From: Streptomyces sp. CNQ-509
GTDB lineage: Bacteria > Actinomycetota > Actinomycetes > Streptomycetales > Streptomycetaceae
Length of the DNA stretch: 64,000 bases
Assembly (NCBI RefSeq): GCF_001011035.1
Contig: NZ_CP011492.1
Span: 6,131,447-6,195,446 of the forward strand
Direction: 5' to 3'
Shown: positions 12,347-20,430 of the stretch, one piece after another
Numbering within the stretch: the stretch's first letter is position 1
Layout: each line of letters opens with the position of its first letter
Notes under the pieces: model-generated
Told to the model about the DNA's origin: nothing
Databases searched by the model: none
Seen by the model: only the letters and a program-made list of their open reading frames with translations
Translations under genes and position numbers: made by a program

Positions 12347-15073
12347 ATGGCCTCACGTACCTCTGGCAGCGGCAACTCCCGGCAGCGGTCCGGAGGTAGC
12401 ACGGCCAAAAAGCCCGCGGCGAAGAAGGCGCCCGCGAAGAAGGCACCCGCCAAGAAGCCGCCGCAGAAGAAGTCCGGGGGCGCGGCCAAGGCGCCGGCCA
12501 AGAAGCCCGCACCCTCGCCGACCGGCGGTGTGCTGCGGCTGCTGCGTGCGATCTGGCTCGGCCTCGCCCGTACCGTCGGCGCGCTCTTCCGCGGGATAGG
12601 GCGCGGCGCCAGGGGGCTCGACCCCGCCCACCGCAAGGACGGCCTCGCGCTGCTGCTGCTCGGCATCGCCCTGATCGTCGCGGCCGGGACCTGGTCGAAC
12701 CTCAAGGGCCCCGTGGGCGAGCTGGTCGAGATCCTGATCACGGGCGCCTTCGGCCGCCTCGACCTGCTCGTGCCGATCCTGCTGGCCACCATCGCCGTAC
12801 GCCTCATCCGCCACCCCGAGCAGACCGAGGCCAACGGCCGCATCGTCATCGGGCTGTCCGCACTGGTGATCGGCGTGCTCGGGCTCGTGCACCTGGCCTG
12901 CGGCACCCCCGGGCGCGGCGAGGGCACGCAGACCATCAGGGACTCCGGCGGGTTCGTCGGCTGGGCGGTGTCCCGGCCGCTGGTCACCACCCTCGGCGAC
13001 GTGCTCGCGCTGCCGCTGCTGGTGCTGCTGACCGTCTTCGGGCTGCTCGTCGTCACCGCCACGCCCGTCGCGGCGATCCCGGACCGGATCCACTCCGCCG
13101 GGGTGCGGCTCGGGCTCGTACAGCCGCGGCCCGATCCGGCGGCCGCGGCCAAGGCGGAGGAGTTCGACGACGACTGGCGCGACGGCCTGGTGCGTACGGA
13201 CGAGGACGACCCCGACGACGAGCCCTCGCCGCCCCCGCGCCGCCGCCGCACCCGCAAGGCCCCCGCCGCGCCGGCCGCACCCGCGCCCCCGCGGCGCGCG
13301 GCGGCCGGCCGCGACTACGGCGGCATGGACCCGATCGACGCGGCCGCCGCCGCGGCCACCGACCTCGACGGCGCCGTGCTCCACGGGGTCCAGCCCTCCC
13401 CGCTCCTTGCCAACCTCACCCACGGCGTCGCCGAGCGCACCGGGGGCGTGCCGGCGGCGCGCGAGGAGTCGGGCGCCGAGGAGGCCGTGCGCTCCGGAAG
13501 CCGCAAGGAACACTCTGTCCCCGACCTCACCAAGCAGGCCGCCGAGCCCGGCCCCGCCGCCCTGCCGCCCCGCGCCGAACAGCTCCAGCTCTCCGGCGAC
13601 ATCACCTACGCGCTGCCGTCCCTCGACAGCCTGGAGCGCGGCGGCCCTGGCCGGACGCGCAGCGCCGCCAACGACGCCGTCGTCGCCTCCCTCACCCAGG
13701 TCTTCACCGAGTTCAAGGTCGACGCCGCCGTCACCGGCTTCACCCGCGGCCCGACCGTCACGCGGTACGAGGTGGAGCTGGGCCCGGCCGTGAAGGTCGA
13801 GCGGATCACGGCGCTGACGAAGAACATCGCCTACGCCGTCGCCAGCCCCGACGTGCGCATCATCAGCCCCATCCCCGGCAAGTCCGCGGTCGGCATCGAA
13901 ATCCCCAACAGCGACCGCGAGATGGTCAAGCTCGGCGACGTGCTGCGGTCCGCGGACGCGGCCGGCGAGGACCACCCGATGCTCGTCGGCCTCGGCAAGG
14001 ACGTCGAGGGCGGCTACGTCTCGGCGAACCTCGCCAAGATGCCGCACATCCTCATCGCCGGCGCCACCGGCTCCGGCAAGTCCTCCTGCATCAACTGCCT
14101 GATCACGTCCGTCATGGCGCGGGCCACGCCGGAGGACGTGCGGATGGTGCTGGTCGACCCGAAGCGGGTGGAGCTGACCGCGTACGAGGGCATCCCGCAC
14201 CTGATCACGCCGATCATCACCAACCCCAAGCGGGCCGCCGAGGCCCTGCAGTGGGTGGTCCGCGAGATGGACCTGCGCTACGACGACCTCGCCGCGTACG
14301 GCTACCGCCACATCGACGACTTCAACGCCGCCGTCCGCTCCGGCAAGGCCACCGCCCCGCCCGGCAGCGAGCGGGAGCTGGCCCCGTACCCCTATCTGCT
14401 GGTGATCGTCGACGAGCTGGCGGACCTGATGATGGTCGCGCCGCGGGACGTCGAGGACGCGATCGTACGGATCACGCAGCTCGCCCGCGCCGCCGGCATC
14501 CACCTGGTGCTCGCCACCCAGCGCCCCAGCGTCGACGTCGTCACCGGGCTCATCAAGGCGAACGTGCCGTCCCGGCTGGCCTTCGCGACCTCCTCCCTCG
14601 CCGACAGCCGCGTCATCCTCGACCAGGCCGGCGCCGAGAAGCTGATCGGCAAGGGCGACGGGCTGTTCCTGCCGATGGGCGCGAACAAGCCGGTCCGGCT
14701 GCAGGGCGCGTACATCGAAGAGACCGAGATCGCCACGGTCGTGCAGCACTGCAAGGACCAGATGGCGCCGGTCTTCCGCGAGGACGTCGTGGTCGGCGGG
14801 GCGAAGAAGAAGGAGATCGACGAGGAGATCGGCGACGACCTCGATCTGCTCTGCCAGGCGGCCGAGCTGGTGGTCTCCACGCAGTTCGGCTCCACGTCGA
14901 TGCTCCAGCGCAAGCTGCGGGTCGGGTTCGCCAAGGCGGGGCGGCTGATGGACCTGATGGAGTCGCGCGGGATCGTCGGTCCGAGTGAGGGTTCGAAGGC
15001 CCGGGACGTACTCATCAAACCGGATGAAATGGACGGAGTGCTCGCCCAGTTGCGGGGGCAGGATCATCCGTAA
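12347..15073 (+). CDS. ftsK: DNA translocase FtsK/SpoIIIE
   Basis: 908-aa septal DNA pump that moves chromosomes through closing septa. The N-terminus (about 1-50) is a Lys/Ala-rich basic tail. About four membrane segments follow between residues 95 and 245 (for example LALLLLGIALIVAAG and LPLLVLLTVFGLLVV), then an acidic/Pro-rich linker. The motor domain has Walker A GATGSGKSS near residue 572 and Walker B LLVIVDELADLMM. The C-terminal gamma winged helix (TSMLQRKLRVGFAKAGRLM) recognises orienting sequences in this family. It follows osaB by about 90 nt and probably has its own promoter. In actinobacteria ftsK commonly lies upstream of the pgsA-clgR group, as here. Confidence 0.96.
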   Translation: MASRTSGSGNSRQRSGGSTAKKPAAKKAPAKKAPAKKPPQKKSGGAAKAPAKKPAPSPTGGVLRLLRAIWLGLARTVGALFRGIGRGARGLDPAHRKDGLALLLLGIALIVAAGTWSNLKGPVGELVEILITGAFGRLDLLVPILLATIAVRLIRHPEQTEANGRIVIGLSALVIGVLGLVHLACGTPGRGEGTQTIRDSGGFVGWAVSRPLVTTLGDVLALPLLVLLTVFGLLVVTATPVAAIPDRIHSAGVRLGLVQPRPDPAAAAKAEEFDDDWRDGLVRTDEDDPDDEPSPPPRRRRTRKAPAAPAAPAPPRRAAAGRDYGGMDPIDAAAAAATDLDGAVLHGVQPSPLLANLTHGVAERTGGVPAAREESGAEEAVRSGSRKEHSVPDLTKQAAEPGPAALPPRAEQLQLSGDITYALPSLDSLERGGPGRTRSAANDAVVASLTQVFTEFKVDAAVTGFTRGPTVTRYEVELGPAVKVERITALTKNIAYAVASPDVRIISPIPGKSAVGIEIPNSDREMVKLGDVLRSADAAGEDHPMLVGLGKDVEGGYVSANLAKMPHILIAGATGSGKSSCINCLITSVMARATPEDVRMVLVDPKRVELTAYEGIPHLITPIITNPKRAAEALQWVVREMDLRYDDLAAYGYRHIDDFNAAVRSGKATAPPGSERELAPYPYLLVIVDELADLMMVAPRDVEDAIVRITQLARAAGIHLVLATQRPSVDVVTGLIKANVPSRLAFATSSLADSRVILDQAGAEKLIGKGDGLFLPMGANKPVRLQGAYIEETEIATVVQHCKDQMAPVFREDVVVGGAKKKEIDEEIGDDLDLLCQAAELVVSTQFGSTSMLQRKLRVGFAKAGRLMDLMESRGIVGPSEGSKARDVLIKPDEMDGVLAQLRGQDHP

Positions 15074-15188
15074 CGGTGACCGGGGCAACCGGTTCGGCGC
15101 CTGATGCGTCACATCAATGGGCCGGGCGGGTGATCCCGCGGTCGGGCAGTACGTCTATCCCGATGGCCCATTAAGTGTGCTCGACCGG

Positions 15189-15219
15189 TTGGCCGATCCT
15201 TTTACAACCCCCCTAGACT
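15189..15219 (+). promoter_or_regulatory. candidate promoter of the RodZ-like gene
   Basis: TTGGCC (15189-15194) and TAGACT (15214-15219) are separated by 19 nt and lie 38 nt before the GTG start at 15258. The -10 is a good vegetative match; the spacer is one or two bases long. Confidence 0.4.
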
Positions 15220-15257
15220 GAACACCCGGCAGGTGGCTCACCCCGAAAGGCGCCCAC

Positions 15258-16070
15258 GTGTCCCTCGGCAACTCCCCCACAGGCGACCGCCCTTCCGTCG
15301 GTCGCGCACTTCAGCAGGCCCGCCTTGATGCCAAGCTGTCCGTCGAACAGGTCAGCTTGACCACGCGTGTGCGCATTCCGATCATCCATGCCATCGAACA
15401 GGACGATTTCTCTCGCTGCGGCGGCGACGTCTACGCCCGCGGCCATGTGCGAACCCTTGCGCGGGCGGTCGGTCTGGAGGCCGAGGGCCTCGTCGCGCAG
15501 TACGACGCGGAGCACGGCGGCCGGCCCGAGCCGACGCCCGCCGCCCCGATGTTCGAGGCCGAGCGCATCCGCCCCGAGCCGCGCCGCCCCAACTGGACCG
15601 CCGCCATGGTCGCCGCGATCGTCGCGGTCGTCGGCTTCGTGGGGTTCACCGTCTTCAGCGGCGGCGACGAGGACGAGCCGGACGGCTCCTCGGTGGCCGG
15701 GGAGACGCAGGGATCGGAGAAGCCGAAGGACCGCGACTCCGGCAAGGACGGCGCCGAGGACAAGCAGAGCCCGCAGCCCTCGGACAGCGCGGTGGCGGGT
15801 GCCCCGCCGGACAAGGTGACGCTGCGGATCGTCGCGGCGGACGGGCAGAGCTGGATCTCCGCGCAGGGCGCCGACGGGCGCGAGCTGGAGGAGGGCGTGC
15901 TCGCCCAGGGCGACTCCGTCACCGTCACCGACAGCGAGAAGATCTACCTCGTCCTCGGCAATGCCGGCGGCGTCGACCTGTTCGTCAACGGCAAGCAGAT
16001 CGCGGAGGACTTCCAGCCCGGCGAGGTCGAGCGGCTGACGTACACCAAGGGCGATCCCGAGGCGGGCTGA
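15258..16070 (+). CDS. RodZ-like membrane protein: cytoplasmic HTH, one TM, extracellular DUF4115-type domain
   Basis: 270-aa bitopic protein. Residues about 12-80 form an XRE-type helix-turn-helix (VGRALQQARLDAKLSVEQVS...IIHAIEQDDF), typical of HTH_25 in RodZ. A single membrane segment (AAMVAAIVAVVGFVGFTVF) lies near residue 120. A Ser/Asp/Lys-rich spacer leads to a C-terminal beta domain resembling DUF4115 (LRIVAADGQSWISAQ...GDSVTVTDSEKIYLVLGN...VDLFVNGK). RodZ proteins tie cell-shape machinery to the membrane, but the role of actinobacterial homologues is less clear. Start GTG 15258 follows GAAAGG. It sits between ftsK and rimO on the same strand. Confidence 0.8.
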   Translation: MSLGNSPTGDRPSVGRALQQARLDAKLSVEQVSLTTRVRIPIIHAIEQDDFSRCGGDVYARGHVRTLARAVGLEAEGLVAQYDAEHGGRPEPTPAAPMFEAERIRPEPRRPNWTAAMVAAIVAVVGFVGFTVFSGGDEDEPDGSSVAGETQGSEKPKDRDSGKDGAEDKQSPQPSDSAVAGAPPDKVTLRIVAADGQSWISAQGADGRELEEGVLAQGDSVTVTDSEKIYLVLGNAGGVDLFVNGKQIAEDFQPGEVERLTYTKGDPEAG

Positions 16071-16204
16071 GACCTGCCCCGCCGGGCGGCGGCGCGGGCC
16101 CGGCCTGCGGCAAGACTCGTACGTCCGTGCCCTCGTTCTTCCGTGCTTCGCGCAGGCGTGCGGAAGGCGGCTGGTCGGCGGCGGTTTGCGGGCGCAGGAC
16201 GAAG

Positions 16205-16210
16205 TAGGCT
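16205..16210 (+). promoter_or_regulatory. candidate -10 element for leaderless rimO mRNA
   Basis: TAGGCT ends 6 nt before the rimO ATG and there is no Shine-Dalgarno, the classic arrangement for an actinobacterial leaderless start. Confidence 0.5.
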
Positions 16211-16216
16211 GAGCCC

Positions 16217-17782
16217 ATGCCAGAACGCCGCACCGTCGCCCTCGTCACGCTTGGCTGCGCCCGGAACGAGGTGGACTCCGAGGAGCTTGCGGGCCGCCTG
16301 GCGGCGGACGGCTGGGACCTCGTCACGGACGCCGCCGCCGCGGACGTCGCCGTCGTGAACACCTGCGGGTTCGTCGAAGCCGCCAAGAAGGACTCCGTCG
16401 ACGCCCTGCTGGAGGCCAACGACCTCAAGGACACCGGCCGTACGCAGGCCGTCGTCGCCGTCGGCTGCATGGCCGAGCGGTACGGGAAGGAGCTGGCCGA
16501 CGCGCTCCCGGAGGCGGACGGCGTCCTCGGCTTCGACGACTACGCCGACATCTCGGCGCGGCTGCAGACCATCCTCTCCGGCGGCGGCCATGCCGCGCAC
16601 ACCCCGCGGGACCGCCGCAAGCTGCTGCCGATCAGCCCCGCGGAGCGGCAGGACGCCGCCGCCCGTGGCGCGGCGGCGCTGCCGGGCCACGGCGACCCGG
16701 GCGCCGCAGACCCGGCAGACGCTGCTACCGCCGCCCCCGCCGACCTGCCCGCCGGGGTCGCCCCCGCCTCAGGACCGCGGCCGCCGCTGCGCCGCCGGCT
16801 CGGCTCGGGCCCCGTCGCCTCGGTCAAGCTGGCCTCCGGCTGCGACCGCCGATGTACGTTCTGCGCCATCCCCTCGTTCCGCGGCTCCTTCGTCTCCCGC
16901 CGCCCCTCCGACGTCCTCGGCGAGACCCGCTGGCTGGCCGGGCAGGGCGTACGGGAGATCATGCTCGTCTCCGAGAACAACACCTCGTACGGCAAAGACC
17001 TCGGCGACGTGCGGCTGCTGGAGACGCTGCTGCCCGAACTTGCCGCCGTGGACGGCATCGAGCGGATCCGGGTCAGCTATCTGCAGCCCGCCGAGATGCG
17101 CCCCGGGCTCATCGACGTGCTGACGTCGACGGAGAAGGTGGCGCCGTACTTCGACCTCTCCTTCCAGCACGCCGCCCCCGAAGTGCTGCGCGCGATGCGC
17201 CGCTTCGGGGACACCGAGCGCTTCCTGCAACTGCTGGCGGAGATCCGCTCCCGGGCGCCGGAGGCGGGCGCGCGGTCGAACTTCATCGTCGGCTTCCCGG
17301 GCGAGACCGAGCGGGACGTGGAAGAGCTGGAGCGCTTCCTCACCGCCGCGCGGCTCGATGCCGTGGGGATCTTCGGCTACTCCGACGAGGAGGGCACGGA
17401 GGCCGCGACGTACGGGTCGAAGGTCGCGCCGGAGGCGGTCGCGGAGCGGCTGGCGCACATGACGCGGCTGGCGGAGGAACTGACGGCGCAGCGGGCCGAG
17501 GAGCGGGTGGGGGAGACGGTACGGGTCCTGGTGGACGCGGTGGAGGAGCCCGGTGCGGACCCGGTCGCGGACGCCGGGGAGGTCGCCGGCCGCGCGGCGC
17601 ACCAGGCGCCGGAGACGGACGGCGTGACGCTGCTGGCCGGCGGGACCGCGCGGCAGGCGGCGCCGGGGGCGCTGGTCACCGCCAAGGTGGTGGCGAGCGA
17701 AGGCGTGGACCTGGTGGCGGAGCCGATAGGTGAGCCCGATCGGCGGCGGCCCGGGGAGCCGGCCGAGGAGGCCGCGAGATGA
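16217..17782 (+). CDS. rimO: Ribosomal protein S12 methylthiotransferase RimO
   Basis: 521-aa radical-SAM enzyme that methylthiolates an aspartate of ribosomal protein S12. The N-terminal UPF0004 domain carries cluster cysteines C14, C50 and C84. The radical-SAM motif CDRRCTFC places C209, C213 and C216, and a C-terminal TRAM-like region follows. The opening [15 protein letters not shown] is more RimO- than MiaB-like, and miaB is present separately at 43.9 kb. An Ala/Pro-rich insert (about residues 141-195) separates the two Fe-S domains, making the protein longer than most relatives. Its stop overlaps the pgsA start (ATGA), so the two are translationally coupled. Confidence 0.92.
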   Translation: MPERRTVALVTLGCARNEVDSEELAGRLAADGWDLVTDAAAADVAVVNTCGFVEAAKKDSVDALLEANDLKDTGRTQAVVAVGCMAERYGKELADALPEADGVLGFDDYADISARLQTILSGGGHAAHTPRDRRKLLPISPAERQDAAARGAAALPGHGDPGAADPADAATAAPADLPAGVAPASGPRPPLRRRLGSGPVASVKLASGCDRRCTFCAIPSFRGSFVSRRPSDVLGETRWLAGQGVREIMLVSENNTSYGKDLGDVRLLETLLPELAAVDGIERIRVSYLQPAEMRPGLIDVLTSTEKVAPYFDLSFQHAAPEVLRAMRRFGDTERFLQLLAEIRSRAPEAGARSNFIVGFPGETERDVEELERFLTAARLDAVGIFGYSDEEGTEAATYGSKVAPEAVAERLAHMTRLAEELTAQRAEERVGETVRVLVDAVEEPGADPVADAGEVAGRAAHQAPETDGVTLLAGGTARQAAPGALVTAKVVASEGVDLVAEPIGEPDRRRPGEPAEEAAR

Positions 17783-18381
17783 GCCCCGCCCCGGCCGTCG
17801 GCCAGGCCGGTCTGTGGAACATCGCCAACGTCCTCACCATGGTGCGGCTGCTGCTCGTACCGGCGTTCGTGCTGCTCATGGCCGCCCACGGCGGCCATGA
17901 CCCGGCCTGGCGCTCGTTCGCATGGGCCGCCTTCACGGTCGCCATGATCACCGACCTCTTCGACGGGGAGCTGGCCCGCCGCTACGACCTCGTCACCGAC
18001 TTCGGCAAGATCGCCGACCCCATCGCCGACAAGGCGATCATGGGTGCCGCGCTCATCTGCCTGTCGGCGCTGGGCGACCTGCCCTGGTGGGTGACGATCG
18101 TGATCCTGGCGCGGGAGATCGGCATCACCCTCATGAGGTTCTGGGTGATCAGGCACGGTGTGATCCCGGCCAGCCGGGGCGGGAAGCTCAAGACCCTGGC
18201 CCAGGGCGTGGCCGTGGGCATGTACATCCTCACCCTCACCGGACCGCTCGCCACGCTGCGCTTCTGGATCATGGCCGCGGCCGTGGTCCTGACCGTGGCG
18301 ACCGGCCTGGACTACGTCAAGCAGGCGATCGTGCTCCGCCGCAGGGGGCTGGCCGCCGAACGGGAGCAGAGAGTCCAGTGA
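17779..18381 (+). CDS. pgsA: CDP-alcohol phosphatidyltransferase, PgsA family
   Basis: 200-aa integral membrane enzyme, probably CDP-diacylglycerol-glycerol-3-phosphate 3-phosphatidyltransferase, the committed step to phosphatidylglycerol. The family signature is complete: D59xxDG63xxAR67 ... G76xxxD80xxxD84. Several hydrophobic helices are visible ([44 protein letters not shown]). It overlaps rimO by 4 nt and cinA by 4 nt (GTGA), so rimO-pgsA-cinA is an operon. Actinobacteria have several PgsA-type enzymes; the position beside cinA and clgR corresponds to M. tuberculosis pgsA3, so the exact substrate is less sure than the family. Confidence 0.88.
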   Translation: MSPAPAVGQAGLWNIANVLTMVRLLLVPAFVLLMAAHGGHDPAWRSFAWAAFTVAMITDLFDGELARRYDLVTDFGKIADPIADKAIMGAALICLSALGDLPWWVTIVILAREIGITLMRFWVIRHGVIPASRGGKLKTLAQGVAVGMYILTLTGPLATLRFWIMAAAVVLTVATGLDYVKQAIVLRRRGLAAEREQRVQ

Positions 18382-18944
18382 CCACACAGAACACCGACGG
18401 GGCCGCGGCCGGCCTGCTCGCCCTGTGCGAGGAGCGCGGCGTCACCCTCGCCGTCGCCGAATCCCTCACCGGCGGCCTCCTCGCCGCCGAGATCACCGCG
18501 GTGCCCGGCGCCTCCCAGGCGTTCCGGGGCGCCGTCATCGCGTACGCGACCGACCTCAAGCGCGACGTGCTCGGCGTCGACAGCTCGCTGCTCGCCCAGC
18601 GCGGCGCCGTCGACGGCGAGGTCGCCAGGCAGATGGCCGCCGGGGTGCGCTGGCGGCTCGGCGCCGACTGGGCGGTGGCGACGACGGGCGTCGCGGGACC
18701 CGATCCGCAGGACGGCCAGCAGCCGGGTACCGTCTTCGTGGCCGTGGCCGGTCCCGAGGGGCGGACCGAGACGCGGTCGCTGAACCTGACGGGCTCTCGC
18801 ACGGAGATCCGCACGGCGGCCGTGGGGGAGGCGCTGACGCTCCTCCGGCGGCATCTGGACGCGGCACCGAAGGGGCAAGACGGGCGGAAATACCCGGAAA
18901 ATCCTGATCAGGAGGCCCCGTATTCCTCGCTTGGCGAACGGTGA
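18378..18944 (+). CDS. cinA: CinA C-terminal-domain protein (PncC-type nicotinamide-nucleotide amidase)
   Basis: 188-aa stand-alone CinA_C domain. LAVAESLTGGLLAAEIT is the active-site Ser-Thr-Gly segment of the family, followed by GAVIAYATDLKRDVLGV and VATTGVAGPDPQDGQQPGTV. Members deamidate NMN to nicotinate mononucleotide in pyridine-nucleotide salvage. The N-terminal molybdopterin-binding-like half of full-length CinA is absent, as in many actinobacteria. The GTG start at 18378 overlaps the pgsA stop. The last 30 residues are a polar tail unlike the core. clgR follows 90 nt later. Confidence 0.88.
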   Translation: MTTQNTDGAAAGLLALCEERGVTLAVAESLTGGLLAAEITAVPGASQAFRGAVIAYATDLKRDVLGVDSSLLAQRGAVDGEVARQMAAGVRWRLGADWAVATTGVAGPDPQDGQQPGTVFVAVAGPEGRTETRSLNLTGSRTEIRTAAVGEALTLLRRHLDAAPKGQDGRKYPENPDQEAPYSSLGER

Positions 18945-19034
18945 AGATGACTTCCGTCGCCGCACTGTCACGGTCCGAGGCGGTACGGTGGAGCAGAGAG
19001 GATCCGGATCCGAGGTCCTAGGAGGGAGCCACGC

Positions 19035-19403
19035 ATGATTTTGCTCCGTCGCCTGCTGGGTGACGTGCTGCGCCGGCAGCGACAGCGCCAGGGCCGGACG
19101 CTGCGCGAGGTTTCCTCGTCAGCACGTGTTTCCCTCGGCTATCTGTCGGAGGTCGAGCGCGGTCAGAAGGAAGCCTCCTCCGAGCTGCTGAACTCCATCT
19201 GTGAAGCCTTGGACGTCCGGATGTCCGAGCTGATGCGCGAGGTGAGCGGCGAGCTCGCCCTCGCGGAGCTGGCCCAGTCCGCGGCGGCCACCGAGCCGAT
19301 TCCCGCCCCTGTGCGGTCGTTCACCGTGACCTCGGTGACGGGAATGCCCGACGAGCGAGTCACCATCAAGGCGCCGAAAGAGCCCGACCCCGTCGCGGCC
19401 TGA
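19035..19403 (+). CDS. clgR: XRE-family protease regulator ClgR
   Basis: 122-aa activator of clp and lon protease genes in actinobacteria. The HTH occupies about residues 10-70 ([20 protein letters not shown] then [20 protein letters not shown]), nearly identical in layout to known ClgR. The protein ends in -DPVAA; a C-terminal Ala-Ala is the signal by which ClpP removes streptomycete ClgR, which fits conditional turnover. Start ATG 19035 is preceded by an excellent TAGGAGGGA. Location beside pgsA and cinA matches the actinobacterial arrangement. No convincing ClgR operator is visible directly upstream. Confidence 0.9.
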   Translation: MILLRRLLGDVLRRQRQRQGRTLREVSSSARVSLGYLSEVERGQKEASSELLNSICEALDVRMSELMREVSGELALAELAQSAAATEPIPAPVRSFTVTSVTGMPDERVTIKAPKEPDPVAA

Positions 19404-19421
19404 GCGTAGAGAGCCTGGCAC

Positions 19422-19457
19422 GAGAGCCCGGTCCGCCGTCGGCGGAGCCGGGCTCTC
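19422..19457 (+). terminator. terminator after clgR
   Basis: GAGAGCCCGGTCCGCC pairs with GGCGGAGCCGGGCTCTC around a GTC loop, giving 16 bp with one bulged G. It lies 19 nt after the clgR stop and 37 nt before the end of the convergent glycosylase gene, so it may serve both. Confidence 0.8.
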
Positions 19458-19493
19458 GGCTTGCGTGCGCGGGCGTACGGGCCGTGGCCGCGG

Positions 19494-20282
19494 TCACCCG
19501 CCCGGCTGGCAGCGCGGGCACCAGTACGTCACGCGCTCGTCCGCCGTCTCCCCCTGCGCCCGTTTGCGCACCGCCGTCCCGCAGCGCAGGCACGGCCGCC
19601 CGCCGCGGCCGTAGACCCACAGCCGCCGGTCGGGGCGCCGGGAGGGCGTCGTCGTACGGGCCACGCGGTCCCGGTTCGCCTCCAGCAGCCGCCGTGCGGC
19701 GGCCACGAGCCGGGCGGGCTCGGGGAGCGCGGCGACCGGTGCGTACGGGCTGACGCCGGCGAGGAAGCACAGCTCCGACTTGTAGACGTTGCCGATCCCG
19801 GCGAGATTGCGCTGGTCGAGCAGGGCATCGCCGAGCGGGCGGGCGGGGTCGGCGAGCAGCCGGCGCTCCGCCTCGGCCGGGTCCCAGTCGGGGCCGAGCA
19901 GGTCGGGGCCGAGGTGGCCGACGATCCGGTCCTCGGCGGCGGTGCGCAGCAGCTCCAGCACGGGCAGGCGGTAGCCGACCGCGGTGCGGTCGGCGTTGCC
20001 GAGGACGGCGCGGATCTGGTGGCCCGGCCCGCCGCGCCACCGCTCCCCGTCCGCGTACGTGATCCAGGCACCCTCCATCCGCAGGTGCGAGTGGAGCGTG
20101 AGGCCGCCCTCGACGCGCGTCAGCAGGTGCTTGCCGCGCGGGACGACCTCGGTGACCTCGCGGCCGGTGAGGTCGGCCGTGGCGAGCTTGGGCACGCGCA
20201 GGTCGCAGCGGGTCAGCCGGCGGCCCGCCAGCGCCGCGTGCAGCAGGCGGGCGGTGCGCCAGACGGTGTCTCCTTCGGGCAC
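19494..20282 (-). CDS. Formamidopyrimidine-DNA glycosylase / endonuclease VIII family (Nei-type)
   Basis: 262-aa base-excision repair glycosylase and AP lyase. After removal of the initiator the N-terminus is the catalytic Pro-Glu of PEGDTVWR; this fixes the start at GTG 20282, since an ATG three codons upstream would bury the catalytic proline. PRGKHLL carries the conserved Lys. The helix-two-turn-helix region contains LDQRNLAGIGNVYKSE. A C-terminal zinc finger is present (CLRC ... CPRC). PEGDTVWR is the Nei hallmark rather than the PELPEVE of MutM, so it probably removes oxidised pyrimidines. It stands alone, convergent with clgR. Confidence 0.9.
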   Translation of the reverse strand: MPEGDTVWRTARLLHAALAGRRLTRCDLRVPKLATADLTGREVTEVVPRGKHLLTRVEGGLTLHSHLRMEGAWITYADGERWRGGPGHQIRAVLGNADRTAVGYRLPVLELLRTAAEDRIVGHLGPDLLGPDWDPAEAERRLLADPARPLGDALLDQRNLAGIGNVYKSELCFLAGVSPYAPVAALPEPARLVAAARRLLEANRDRVARTTTPSRRPDRRLWVYGRGGRPCLRCGTAVRKRAQGETADERVTYWCPRCQPGG

Positions 20283-20430
20283 GTACCCCATCGTGCCAGG
20301 CGCGGGGGGTACGGCCCCGGCGTACCGGGTGGGGATAGGCCCACCCTGGTCCGGGGTCTGCGGGGGCGGTGCCCGGGGTGCCGCCCGGGACACGATGGGC
20401 GGCATGATGAGGACGGAAGCAGGAGGCGGG

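Noticed and set aside
18922-18942. Possible ClgR operator (CTCGCTTGGCGAACG) at the end of cinA
   Set aside because: The half-sites are too close together for the known ClgR box and one arm is poor; it also lies inside the cinA coding sequence.
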